Below are positions 38,931 to 47,038 of a stretch of DNA of 64,000 nt, piece after piece (within the stretch, counting starts at the first letter, position 1; every line of letters starts with the position of its first letter). The notes under the pieces were generated by a model. The model was not told the origin of the DNA, searched no databases, and was given only the letters and a program-made list of their open reading frames with translations. The stretch comes from Nonomuraea endophytica (GTDB taxonomy: Bacteria; Actinomycetota; Actinomycetes; Streptosporangiales; Streptosporangiaceae): positions 62,001 through 126,000 of the forward strand of contig NZ_JACHIN010000010.1 of NCBI RefSeq assembly GCF_014203235.1. The letters run 5' to 3'. A program made the position numbers and the translations under genes.

Positions 38931-40204
38931 TGCTGGAGCAGCTCGTCGGCCTTGGCCACGGCGGTGTCCAGGGCCTCCTTGGAGGTGGCGCCTCCGCTGA
39001 TCGCCAGCGAGAACTGCTGCTTGACGACCTTGGAGATCGCCTCGCCGACCTCGACCGGCTGCAGCATCTTGGCCTCGGGCAGCGACGCGAACGCCGTCAC
39101 CTTGGCGTCGCCGCCGTTGGTGCCGTCGCTCTTGCTGAAGAACGGGTCGCCGGCCGAGGCCTTGGTGCTCGGGAAGATGGCGGTCAGGTGCGCGAAGGCG
39201 GCTTGGTTGTCCGGGCTGGTCACCCAGCGGGCCAGCGCCGTCGCCGCCGCCGGGTTCTTGCTCCTGGCCGAGACCGACACGCCCTGCACGTACAGGGGCG
39301 GGGTGCCGAACGCCTTGCTGGAGACCACCTTGGGCGCCATCGACGGGTTGTCCACGGCCAGGGAGGAGATGAAGTTGCCGCCGGCCGTCGTCCAGGCCAC
39401 CTTGCCCTCGGTGAACAGCTTGGCGTTGCCGGCGTAGTCGTCGGTCAGCACGTCCTTGGGCATCAGCCCCTCCTTGAACGCCTCCCGGTAGCGGTCGAGT
39501 ACCGCCACGGCCTCGGGCGTGTTGAAGGTGAAGCTCTTGCCGTCGTCGCTCATGACCTTCACGCCGGCGTTGGTCAGGTCGCCCAGCTCCGGCTTGCGGC
39601 TCATCAGATAGACCTTGCCGCCGGACTTGTCCCTGAGGGTGCGGGCCTGCTCGATGAGCTCGTCCAGGTTCGCCGGCGGCTTGGCCGGGTCGAGGCCGTG
39701 CTTCTTCATCAGCTCGGCGTTCCAGTAGTTGACGTCGGTGTTGAGGTACCACGGGTAGCCGTAGACGCCGTCGAGCCCGGCGAAGCGATACGCGGCCAGG
39801 CCGCCCTCGACGTAGTCGGCCAGCGCGGCGGTGTCGGACCTGCCGATGTCGGCCAGCATGCCCTGGCGGGCCAGTGGCAGCGCGAAGTCCGGCGGCAGGT
39901 TCGTCACGTCGGGCAGCGTGCCGCTCGCGGCCTGGCTGAGCACCTTGTCGGCGTATCCTTCGCCGGGCTGGTCCAGCCACTCCACTTCGACGCCGGGATA
40001 CTTCTTCTCGAAGGAATCGATGACACCCTGGACGTAGTCGGTGAACTTCGGCTTCAACGACCAGGTCTGCAGCGAGACCTTCCCCGTGACTCCGCCGCTC
40101 GCGCTCGCCGCGGGGCTGTTCGCGGGGGTCTCGGCGTCACCGAGCCCGCAGCCCGCGAGCATCAGGACCGCCGCCGTGGTCAGCGCTGTTAAGGGGAAGC
40201 GCAT
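38927..40204 (-). CDS. Sugar ABC transporter substrate-binding lipoprotein
   Basis: A 425-residue extracytoplasmic solute-binding protein of family 1. The signal peptide ends in lipobox LAGC (Cys19). The body shows the usual pattern VSLQTWSLKPKFTDYVQGVIDSFEKKYPGVEVEWLDQPG (key WLDQPGEGYADKV), YGYPWYLNTDVNYWN and NPAAATALARWVTSPDNQ. First gene of a three-gene sugar uptake operon, divergent from a LacI regulator; a LacI-type operator lies 23 bases before its start. The sugar is not identifiable from sequence. Confidence 0.93.
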   Translation of the reverse strand: MRFPLTALTTAAVLMLAGCGLGDAETPANSPAASASGGVTGKVSLQTWSLKPKFTDYVQGVIDSFEKKYPGVEVEWLDQPGEGYADKVLSQAASGTLPDVTNLPPDFALPLARQGMLADIGRSDTAALADYVEGGLAAYRFAGLDGVYGYPWYLNTDVNYWNAELMKKHGLDPAKPPANLDELIEQARTLRDKSGGKVYLMSRKPELGDLTNAGVKVMSDDGKSFTFNTPEAVAVLDRYREAFKEGLMPKDVLTDDYAGNAKLFTEGKVAWTTAGGNFISSLAVDNPSMAPKVVSSKAFGTPPLYVQGVSVSARSKNPAAATALARWVTSPDNQAAFAHLTAIFPSTKASAGDPFFSKSDGTNGGDAKVTAFASLPEAKMLQPVEVGEAISKVVKQQFSLAISGGATSKEALDTAVAKADELLQQ

Positions 40205-40226
40205 CGTGCACTCTCCTGCCGGGTTG

Positions 40227-40240
40227 CTAAACCGCTTCAG
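40227..40240. promoter_or_regulatory. LacI-type operator O1 in the divergent promoter region
   Basis: CTAAACCGCTTCAG has the central CG and near-palindromic arms of LacI-family operators. It lies between the binding-protein gene and lacI-type gene and matches the site at 41302-41315 in 11 of 14 positions. Confidence 0.65.
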
Positions 40241-40289
40241 TTTTCGGGACTATCTACCCGGTGTACTTATCGTGTCAAGGGGAGGGGCC

Positions 40290-41315
40290 GTGGGACGGCC
40301 GACGATCGACGACATCGCGCGCAAGGTCGGGGTGTCCAGGGGCGCGGTGTCGTTCGCGCTCAATGGGCGTCCCGGCGTCAGCGAGGAGACCCGCGCCCGC
40401 ATCCTGGCGGCGGCGGAGGAGATGAACTGGAGCCCGCACAGCGCCGCCAGGGCGCTCGGCGGCGCGCGGGCGCAGGCGGCCGGCCTGGTGATCGCCCGGC
40501 CCGCGCGCACCATCGGCGTCGAGCCGTTCTTCGCCCACCTGCTGTCGGGCCTGCAGGCGGGCCTGTCGGCGCGGAGCGTGGCGCTGCACCTGCTCGTCGT
40601 GGAGGACACCGCCGCCGAGATCGAGGTCTACCGGGGCTGGGCCCGCGAGCACCGGGTCGACGGCTTCATCCTGGTCGACCTGCAGGTGTCCGACCCGCGC
40701 ATCGCGGTCATCGAGGAGCTCGGCGTGCCCGCGGTGGTGCTGGGCGGCCCCGGCAAGCACGGCACGCTGTCCAGCGTGTGGGCCGACGACCGCGAGGCCA
40801 TGCTGTCGATCGCCGACTACCTGGCCGCCCTCGGCCACACCCGCGTCGCGCACGTGGCCGGGCTGCCCGGCTTCCGCCACACCCAGCGCCGCATCCGCGC
40901 CCTGCGCGACGCCTCCAGGCGGCTGGGGCTGGCCGAGGTGCTGTCGGTGCCGACCGACTTCAGCGACGCCGAGGGCGCCGCGGCCACCCGCTCGCTGCTG
41001 TCGCGCGCCACGCGCCCGTCGGCGATCGTCTACGACTCCGACGTGATGGCCGTGGCCGGCCTCGGCGTGGCCGCCGAGATGGGCGTCAAGGTGCCGACTG
41101 AGCTGTCCATCGTGGCCTTCGACGACTCGGTGCTCAACCGCATCGTGCACCCCGCGCTGACGGCGCTCTCGCGCGACACGTTCACGCTGGGGGAGAAGGT
41201 CGCCGAGACCCTGCTGGAGACGCTGGAGGAGCCGTCGCGGCCGCGCGACGTCAAGACGCCGACGCCGCGCCTGACCGTCCGCGAGAGCACCGCGCCCGCC
41301 GCTAAAGCGATTTAG
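40290..41315 (+). CDS. LacI family transcriptional regulator
   Basis: A 341-residue repressor. The N-terminal helix-turn-helix and hinge are clear (PTIDDIARKVGVSRGAVSFALNGRPGVSEETR, core VSRGAVSFALNG), followed by a periplasmic-binding-like sugar sensor (VDGFILVDLQ, HTRVAHVAGLPGF, FDDSVLNRIVHPALTALSRD). GTG at 40290 is set by GGAGG five bases upstream. It is divergent from the sugar ABC operon and presumably represses it. Its stop codon is part of a second operator-like sequence. Confidence 0.93.
   Translation: MGRPTIDDIARKVGVSRGAVSFALNGRPGVSEETRARILAAAEEMNWSPHSAARALGGARAQAAGLVIARPARTIGVEPFFAHLLSGLQAGLSARSVALHLLVVEDTAAEIEVYRGWAREHRVDGFILVDLQVSDPRIAVIEELGVPAVVLGGPGKHGTLSSVWADDREAMLSIADYLAALGHTRVAHVAGLPGFRHTQRRIRALRDASRRLGLAEVLSVPTDFSDAEGAAATRSLLSRATRPSAIVYDSDVMAVAGLGVAAEMGVKVPTELSIVAFDDSVLNRIVHPALTALSRDTFTLGEKVAETLLETLEEPSRPRDVKTPTPRLTVRESTAPAAKAI
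41302..41315. promoter_or_regulatory. Second LacI-type operator, overlapping the regulator's stop codon
   Basis: CTAAAGCGATTTAG is a nearly perfect palindrome (arms CTAAA/TTTAG) made of the last coding bases and TAG stop of the LacI gene. It agrees with the promoter-region site in 11 of 14 bases and lies 1075 bases away, a spacing compatible with a looped auxiliary operator. The alternative is a chance match in coding DNA. Confidence 0.5.
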
Positions 41316-41703
41316 TTACGGTACGGCGGCGCGCCCAGTAGGCGTAGACGGCGGCGGCCGGCAGCGGCCCCCAGACCGGACAGGGGAACAGCACCACGAA
41401 CAGCAGCCCGTCCGGCCACGCGCTGTGCTGGACCGCGCCCGCCAGCACCCCCGGCGCCGACACGCACAGCACCGCCGCCCCGGCCACGCCCGGCACGACC
41501 GCCATCATCACCGGCACCGCACGCCCGCCCACCACGGGCAGCCACCTCGGGAACACCTCACCCCACCGGCTGATCAGCCCGAACGTCAGCACCACCGCCG
41601 CCACGGAGCCCAGGCCGATCAGGAAGCCCTGCAGCCTGGTCGCCGCGTCCATCCCGGAGATGAGCACCACCACCCGGTCGCTGACCGGGTCGAACCCGAA
41701 CAA
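41302..41703 (-). CDS. Membrane protein, probably truncated at the N-terminus
   Basis: A 133-residue frame with three or four hydrophobic segments. FGLISRWGEVFPRWLPVVGGRAVP and the ending FPCPVWGPLPAAAVYAYWARRR match the C-terminal half of larger actinobacterial membrane proteins that I recall but cannot name. A stop codon lies 17 codons before the first possible start (TTG at 41703), and no ribosome site is seen. It may be a remnant or use the ATG at LISG-MDAAT. Its 3' end overlaps the lacI-type gene end to end. Confidence 0.5.
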   Translation of the reverse strand: MFGFDPVSDRVVVLISGMDAATRLQGFLIGLGSVAAVVLTFGLISRWGEVFPRWLPVVGGRAVPVMMAVVPGVAGAAVLCVSAPGVLAGAVQHSAWPDGLLFVVLFPCPVWGPLPAAAVYAYWARRRTVTKSL

Positions 41704-41778
41704 CGGCCACGGCGTCGCCCACGAGCGGCCCGGTGATCACCCCGCCGGGCGATCCACCTCCCCCTCACGGGGGAGCCA

Positions 41779-41991
41779 CTAGAACTGGAACCGCTTCGCC
41801 CGCTCTATGCAGTCGGGGCAGACGGGCAGGTCCACCGAGCGGGCGACGGCCTCCGGGGTGGCCGGGCGCAGGGAGGCCAGGACGGTGAGGCCCGGCGGCA
41901 GGCCGGTCTCCGGATCGACCAGGAAGGTCTCGACCTCCGCCGGATCGAAGGTGAACTCCCGCTTGCACCCGTAACAGCGACCGGTCTCCAC
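41779..41991 (-). CDS. Small zinc-ribbon-like protein
   Basis: A 70-residue protein with two CxxC pairs, CYGC near the start and CPDC near the end, able to hold one zinc. In between, DPETGLPPGLTVLASLRPATPEAVARSVDLP suggests a short beta-hairpin plus a helix. TACGCT ends six bases before the GTG at 41991, a leaderless arrangement that fixes the start; longer frames lack support. Function unknown. Confidence 0.65.
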   Translation of the reverse strand: METGRCYGCKREFTFDPAEVETFLVDPETGLPPGLTVLASLRPATPEAVARSVDLPVCPDCIERAKRFQF

Positions 41992-42183
41992 CTGTCCAGC
42001 GTACGGCCGCGCCCTGTAGCCTGGAATGGAAGATGCTCCCGCCGGGGCCAGACCCCGGCCGATCACGAGAAGGCGATGCCATGGTCGCCCCCCGGACACC
42101 CCGGGGCGGACGGACAGGTGTCCTCGCCATGCCCCCGGGTCACCCAGACGTTCTCGTATACGCCTGATCTGGAGCATTCTGAA

Positions 42184-42942
42184 ATGTCACACGATTCGTT
42201 GTCCGCGTGGTACGCAGACTTCTTCACCGAGCTGCCCAACGCCTTCTGGCGCGCGGCCGTACCCGAGGAACTGACCGGCGACGAGGTCGGCTTCGTCGTC
42301 CGCGCGGCCGGGCTGCGGCCCGGCTCCCGGGTGCTGGACGTGGCCTGCGGCAGCGGGCGGCACGCGCTCGAACTGGCCAGGCGCGGCTGCCTGGTCACCG
42401 GGCTCGACGTCTCGGCCGAGGCCGTTGCGTACGCCCGCGTCGCCGCCGGGGCCGAAGGGCTCGACCTCGACCTGCGCCGGGGCGACATGCGGGCGCTGCC
42501 CGCCGACGTCGTGGCCGAGGCGGCCATCTGCATGGGCAACGCCTTCGGCTACCTGGATCACGACGCCACGCGGGAGTTCCTGTCCGGGCTGGCCGCGCTC
42601 GTCGTGCCCGGTGGCGCGCTCGTCCTGGACTACGGGTTCGTGGCCGAGTCGCTGCTTCCCGGCCTGAGCCTGGAGGAGGAGCCGATGACGTTCGGCGGCG
42701 TCGAGGCGGTCTCGGTCAACGAGTACGACGTGGCCCGCAGCCGCTGGCTCACCTCGTTCACCTTCCGCAGGGGCGAGCAGGAGCACCGCGGGACCTCGGT
42801 GCAGCACGTGTACACCACGGCCGAGGTCGTCCGGCTGGTCACCGAGGCCGGGTTCACCGGCGCCGAGTTGTATGGCGGACCTGACGGCACGCCGTACCGG
42901 CTGGGCAGCCCGAGGCTGCTCCTGGTGGCACGGCGGCCTTAG
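42184..42942 (+). CDS. SAM-dependent methyltransferase
   Basis: A 252-residue class I methyltransferase. Motif I is VLDVACGSGRHALELA, followed by the acidic residue in VTGLDVSAEAV, and AICMGNAFGYLD as motif IV region. The C-terminal part (TSFTFRRGEQEHRGTSVQHVYTTAEV) is that of small-molecule methyltransferases. Convergent with another methyltransferase across a strong terminator; the two are not close copies. Substrate unknown. Confidence 0.88.
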   Translation: MSHDSLSAWYADFFTELPNAFWRAAVPEELTGDEVGFVVRAAGLRPGSRVLDVACGSGRHALELARRGCLVTGLDVSAEAVAYARVAAGAEGLDLDLRRGDMRALPADVVAEAAICMGNAFGYLDHDATREFLSGLAALVVPGGALVLDYGFVAESLLPGLSLEEEPMTFGGVEAVSVNEYDVARSRWLTSFTFRRGEQEHRGTSVQHVYTTAEVVRLVTEAGFTGAELYGGPDGTPYRLGSPRLLLVARRP

Positions 42943-42950
42943 GCTCCGGG

Positions 42951-42979
42951 GCCGCGCCCGCCCGCCGGGCGGGCGCGGC
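42951..42979. terminator. Bidirectional terminator between two methyltransferase genes
   Basis: A 13-bp perfect all-GC stem (GCCGCGCCCGCCC and complement) with a three-base loop, between convergent genes and touching the stop of the right-hand one. Confidence 0.85.
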
Positions 42980-43723
42980 TCACGCCTGCGGCGGGAGGCG
43001 GTACACCGAAACGTGCGAACGCGACTCGGCGGTGAACTCGGCCCCCGACCAGTCGGCGTGCCTGCTCTCCAGCTCGAACCCGGCGAGCTGCCCCATCAGG
43101 TCGAGCTCGCTCGGCCAGATGTAGCGGTGCGGGCTGCGGAAGACCCGGCCCTGCCCGTCCTCGCCGAACCTGAAGTGGTGGGAGACGATCTGCTGCCCCA
43201 GCACGTCGTAGGTGTCCAGGCCGATGTAGCCGGGCTCGTGGTGCCAGACGGTGGCCTGCTTGCCCGGTGGCAGCGTGCGCAGCTCGGGCACCCACAGCTC
43301 GATCACGAACCGGCCGCCGGGCGCGAGGTGGCGGGCGGCGTTGCGGAAGCACGCCACCTGCCCGGCCTGGGTGAGCAGGTTGGAGATCGTGTTGTAGACG
43401 AGGTAGACGAGCGAGAACTCCCCGGGCGCCGTCGCGGCCGACATGTCACCGGCGATCACCGGGATCGCCGCCTCGTCCGCCTTCGTCCGCAACTGCTCGA
43501 TCATCGGCCTCGACAGCTCGATGCCGGTGACCGCCACCCCCCGCTCGGCCAGCGGCAGGGCGACGCGGCCCGTCCCGATCGCGAACTCCAGCGCCCGCCC
43601 GCCGCCCGCCAGCTCCGCCAGCCGGTCCACGGCCGGCTTCAGGACCTCGGGCGCGAACATGCCGGTGCCCGGCGTGTCATAGCCGCGCGCGGCGTCCTCG
43701 TCCCAGATCTCTTCCTGTCGCAT
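42980..43723 (-). CDS. SAM-dependent methyltransferase
   Basis: A 247-residue class I methyltransferase. Motif I is ALEFAIGTGRVALPLAERG, with the ribose-binding acidic residue in VTGIELS, and motif IV LVYLVYNTISNL. It resembles the common actinobacterial family with an N-terminal EEIWDEDAARGYDT segment. I prefer the ATG at 43723 because the family usually begins about there; a GTG 18 bases upstream is possible. Substrate unknown. Confidence 0.87.
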   Translation of the reverse strand: MRQEEIWDEDAARGYDTPGTGMFAPEVLKPAVDRLAELAGGGRALEFAIGTGRVALPLAERGVAVTGIELSRPMIEQLRTKADEAAIPVIAGDMSAATAPGEFSLVYLVYNTISNLLTQAGQVACFRNAARHLAPGGRFVIELWVPELRTLPPGKQATVWHHEPGYIGLDTYDVLGQQIVSHHFRFGEDGQGRVFRSPHRYIWPSELDLMGQLAGFELESRHADWSGAEFTAESRSHVSVYRLPPQA

Positions 43724-43772
43724 GCCGCCAACGATGACCATGAACGCGGGCCTTTGTCCAGCACCGCTGGTC

Positions 43773-44258
43773 TCAGCGGTAGTCCTCGCAGCGCACCGCG
43801 CCCTTCTCCGGTACGGCCACCCGCACCTCGTCCACGTCCACGCCGCGCCCGGCGGCCGTGGCGGCGGCGATCGTGCAGACGAGCTGGCCGGTGGCCAGGC
43901 GCGACAGCCGCTCGACCGGCGGCAGCCACTTGCCGCCGACCAGCATCGACGAGCCCTTCTCCAGCGCGAAGCCGTCGTCGCTCACCCGGACGGCCAGGTT
44001 CCTGGGCAGGACCGTGTCGAAGTCGCGCTCGCGTTCCTTGGCGGTGGGGCCGCCGGTCAGCAGTTCGACCGCGGCGGCGGCGTCCAGCGGGCCCTCGGGC
44101 CGGCCGACGGAGGCCAGGCCGCCGCTCTGCACGAAGTACAGCCGGGTGCCCTGGGTGAACCCGCGGGCCGGTTCACCGGCGCCGACCACGCCGGTGGGCC
44201 CGGTCCCGCAGGCCGTGGCGGCGAGCAGGAGCAGCAGGAGCAGGGAGCGGCCGGTCAC
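43773..44258 (-). CDS. GerMN-like lipoprotein of a two-component operon
   Basis: A 161-residue lipoprotein (lipobox ATAC) whose body matches a single GerMN-like domain: TRLYFVQSGGLASVGRP, AAAVELLTGGPTAKERE, GFALEKGSSMLVGGKWLPPVERLSRLATGQLVCTI. Similar domains form part of LpqB, the lipoprotein partner of MtrB. Its GTG overlaps the stop of the histidine kinase (GTGA), so the order is response regulator, kinase, lipoprotein. It may modulate the kinase from outside the membrane. Confidence 0.8.
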   Translation of the reverse strand: MTGRSLLLLLLLAATACGTGPTGVVGAGEPARGFTQGTRLYFVQSGGLASVGRPEGPLDAAAAVELLTGGPTAKERERDFDTVLPRNLAVRVSDDGFALEKGSSMLVGGKWLPPVERLSRLATGQLVCTIAAATAAGRGVDVDEVRVAVPEKGAVRCEDYR

Positions 44259-45634
44259 GGGCGGGTCCTGGGCAGTGTGAGGGTGAAGACAGCGCCGGGG
44301 CCGGGGGCGACGGTGAGGTCGCCGCCGTGCAGCAGGGCGTTCTCGCGGGCGATGGCCAGGCCCAGGCCGCTGCCCTCGGAGCGGGCACGGGCGGCGTCGG
44401 CCTTGTAGAAGCGTTCGAAGACGTGCGGCAGGACGTCGGCGGGCAGGCCGGGGCCGTGGTCGGCGACCGCGAGCGTGAGCTCCCGTTCGCCGGCGCGCAG
44501 TGTGAGCGTGACCGGCGGCGCGCCGTGGCGCAGCGCGTTGCCGACGAGGTTGGCGACGATGACGTCCAGGCGGCGCGGGTCCAGCGGGAGGTGGATGCCC
44601 TCCGGCAGGTCGGCGGTGACCGCGCCGGTCCAGCCGCGGGTGCGCAGGCAGGCGGCGACCGCCGTGCCCACGTCCATCTCGTTGAGGTTGAGCACCGCCG
44701 CGCCCGCGTCGAACCGGGAGATCTCCATCAGGTCGTCCACGAGCCGGGTGAGCCTGGCGACCTCGGCGCTGACCATGCGGGCGGCGGTGCCCGCGTCGGC
44801 GTCCAGCCGGTCGGCCCCGGCTTCGAGCACGTCGGTGACGGCGGTCGCGGCGGCCAGCGGGGTGCGCAGTTCGTGCGAGACGTCGGCGACGAACCGGCGC
44901 GACCTGGCCTCCATCTCGCGCAGCTCGCCGACCGAACGTTCGAGCGCGGCGGCGGTCTCGTTGAACCGCCCGGCCAGCCGGGCCAGCTCGTCGCCGCCGC
45001 GTACCGGCAGCCGCGTCTCCAGCCGCCCCTCGCCCAGGCGGCGCGCGGCCCGGTCCAGGTCGGCGACCGGGCGCAGCACCCCGCGCGCGGCCAGCAGCCC
45101 GGCCAGCACCGCCACCAGCACGACCGGCGCCGCGGCCGTCTGCGCCGCGCGCAGCACGGCGGCCTCGTCGGCCGCGGCCTGCGCGAGCGACTCCACGAGC
45201 TAGACGGTGATCCCGGACGGCGTGCCGCCCGCGCGCAGCATGACCCTGCTCCCGCCCACCAGGTACGGCACGCCGTCCCGGCTGACCCGCTGCCAGGCCA
45301 GTTCGGGCCGGCTCGCCACGGCCTGCCGCAGCCCGGCGGTGATGCGGGCGTCGCTGGGGACGGCGGCGTCCCTGACCACGTACACCTGGCGGTCGCCCAC
45401 CTCGAGGTCCTCGGCGAGCAGGGCCAGCTCGCTGTCGTCGGCGGGCAGCGCGACGTCGCGCGACAGCAGCAGCACCCGGTTCCTGAAGTCGTCGAGCAGC
45501 CGGTCCTGCACCCCGGCCACCAGGTCCTTGCGCGCCTGGAGATAGGTCAGCCCGGCCGCGGCCACCGCGCACACCCCGCCGACCAGCACGAACGTGATCA
45601 CCAGCCGGGCCCGCAGGCCCCGCAGCCAGGTCAT
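44255..45634 (-). pseudogene. Histidine kinase interrupted by one in-frame TAG
   Basis: Read through, this is a 459-residue sensor kinase with one TAG at codon 145 (45200-45202). Before it: membrane helix 1 (LVITFVLVGGVCAVAAAGL) and an extracellular sensor part ending VMLRAGGTPSGITV. After it, in the same frame: second helix, HAMP, H-box FVADVSHELRTPLAA, N-box NLVGNALRHG, G-boxes DHGPGL and GSGLGLAI, all intact. A GTG two codons after the stop could restart translation and give a one-helix kinase lacking the sensor. No frameshift is present, so this is a recent amber change, a sequencing error, or a real split. The start overlaps the response regulator stop (ATGA). Confidence 0.85.
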
Positions 45635-46305
45635 ACCGGCCCGAACCGGTAACCGAACCCGCGGACGGTCTGCACGTACCGGGGCTCGGCCGGCACGTCC
45701 TCGATCTTGGCGCGCAGCCGCTGCACGCACGCGTCCACCAGCCGGGAGTCGCCCAGGTAGTCGTGCTCCCACACCGACTCCAGCAGCTGCTGCCTGTTGA
45801 ACACCCGGCCGGGCGTGGCCGACAGGTGCAACAGCAGCCGCAGCTCCATCGGCGGCAGCGCGACCTTCCGCCCGTCCCTGCTCACGGTGAGGGAGGCGCG
45901 GTCCACGCGGAGCGCGCCGTAGGTCTCGACCGGCGACTGCACACTCTCGGTACGGCGCAGCACCGCCCTGATCCGGGCCTCCAGCACCTGCGGGCGCACC
46001 GGCTTGACCACGTAGTCGTCGGCCCCCGCCTCCAGCCCGCCGACCACGTCGAAGTCGTCGCCCCGCGCGCTCAGCATCACGATCGAGGTGGCGGCGCTCG
46101 CGCGGATCCTCCGGCAGACCTCGAAGCCGTCGATGCCCGGCAGCATCAGGTCGAGCACGACCACGTCCGCGGCGAACTCGGCCAGCCGGTCGAGGCCCTC
46201 CTCGCCGGAGGCCGCCGCCTCGACCTCGTGGTCGCGGCCCTTCAGGGCGAGCGTCAGACCGTCCCTGACGGCCGGGTCGTCCTCGATCAGCAACACGCGA
46301 GCCAT
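45631..46305 (-). CDS. OmpR family response regulator
   Basis: A 224-residue regulator. Receiver domain with acidic pocket EDD, phosphoacceptor Asp in VVLDLMLPGIDG, SAR and KPV; C-terminal winged helix with VFNRQQLLESVWEHDYLGDSRLVDACVQRLRAKIED (core DSRLVDACVQRLR) and VRGFGYRFG. First gene of the operon with the interrupted kinase and GerMN lipoprotein, divergent from another lipoprotein gene that may be a target. Confidence 0.93.
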   Translation of the reverse strand: MARVLLIEDDPAVRDGLTLALKGRDHEVEAAASGEEGLDRLAEFAADVVVLDLMLPGIDGFEVCRRIRASAATSIVMLSARGDDFDVVGGLEAGADDYVVKPVRPQVLEARIRAVLRRTESVQSPVETYGALRVDRASLTVSRDGRKVALPPMELRLLLHLSATPGRVFNRQQLLESVWEHDYLGDSRLVDACVQRLRAKIEDVPAEPRYVQTVRGFGYRFGPV

Positions 46306-46447
46306 GCGTCCCAGTATCGACGGCGCTGACGTGCGCTTTGTCCGGTCTGAAGAGCTATTACACGTTCATGACATCGTGCGGACGGGTTGTGCACAGGGAC
46401 GGGCCAGAGTCTCAGGGGCAGTCAGCAGCCACTCATTGGAGGAACTT

Positions 46448-46954
46448 GTGATCATCAGCAGGCGACGTCTGGCCGTCATGGCCGCCCTGCCCGCGCTGGC
46501 CCTGAGCGCGGCCTGCGGAGCGCAGAGCTTCGCCAGCGCGGCGAGCCCGGACCCCGCGGCGAGCGTGTCCGCCAAGCCGAGCTGGCACGAGACCGCGCTG
46601 AAGTTCGCGGCGTGCATGCGGGACAACGGCATCGACGTCCCCGACCCGGTCAAGGGCCAGGACCTCGACACCAGCGCGGTCTCCAAGGTCACCCAGGCCA
46701 AGCTCGACGCCGCCATGAAGGCGTGCAAGGAGTGGGACTCGGTCATCCTCGGCGGCAGTGAGCCCGCCTCGCCCGAGGAGGAGGCCAAGTTCGCGGCCTG
46801 GGCGACGTGCCTGCAGAAGGGCGGGGTCTGGCAGCCGCTCGGCAAGGAGGCCAAGCCGGCCGGGTTCAAGCAGGTCAAGCCGGGCTCGGCAGCGGAGAAG
46901 CGGGTCTTCGCCGGGTGCGCGTCGCTGCAGCCGCCGGCGCCGTACGAGCAGTAG
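46448..46954 (+). CDS. Small lipoprotein, conserved actinobacterial type
   Basis: A 168-residue exported lipoprotein: signal peptide SRRRLAVMAALPALALSAAC with lipobox SAAC. The mature part has KFAACMRDNGIDVPDP, a segment I recall in actinobacterial lipoproteins next to ABC export systems, and further cysteines (KACKEW, ATCLQK, AGCASL). GTG at 46448 follows GGAGGA. Divergent from the two-component operon. Function unknown. Confidence 0.78.
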   Translation: MIISRRRLAVMAALPALALSAACGAQSFASAASPDPAASVSAKPSWHETALKFAACMRDNGIDVPDPVKGQDLDTSAVSKVTQAKLDAAMKACKEWDSVILGGSEPASPEEEAKFAAWATCLQKGGVWQPLGKEAKPAGFKQVKPGSAAEKRVFAGCASLQPPAPYEQ

Positions 46955-46963
46955 AGGCCGGGA

Positions 46964-47033
46964 CCCTCACCCGGGCCATAGCCTCCGCGCCGTCCCGCCG
47001 GGGGGAACGGACGGCGCGGAGGCGGGGTGAGGG
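46964..47033. terminator. Large bidirectional terminator
   Basis: Inner 15-bp perfect stem (46981-46995 with 47009-47023), 13-base loop, extended by an outer 9-bp stem (CCCTCACCC at 46964 with GGGTGAGGG at 47025). It lies between convergent genes, ten bases past the left stop and five before the right one. Confidence 0.88.
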
Positions 47034-47038
47034 AACCC

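Noticed and set aside
36174..39437. A 1087-codon plus-strand frame
   Set aside because: Antisense to the RNB gene and both sugar permeases; His/Arg/Asp-rich with no domain pattern.
45200..45202. Recoded stop codon (selenocysteine or pyrrolysine)
   Set aside because: The codon is TAG, not TGA, and pyrrolysine use is not expected in this group; nonsense change or sequencing error is simpler.
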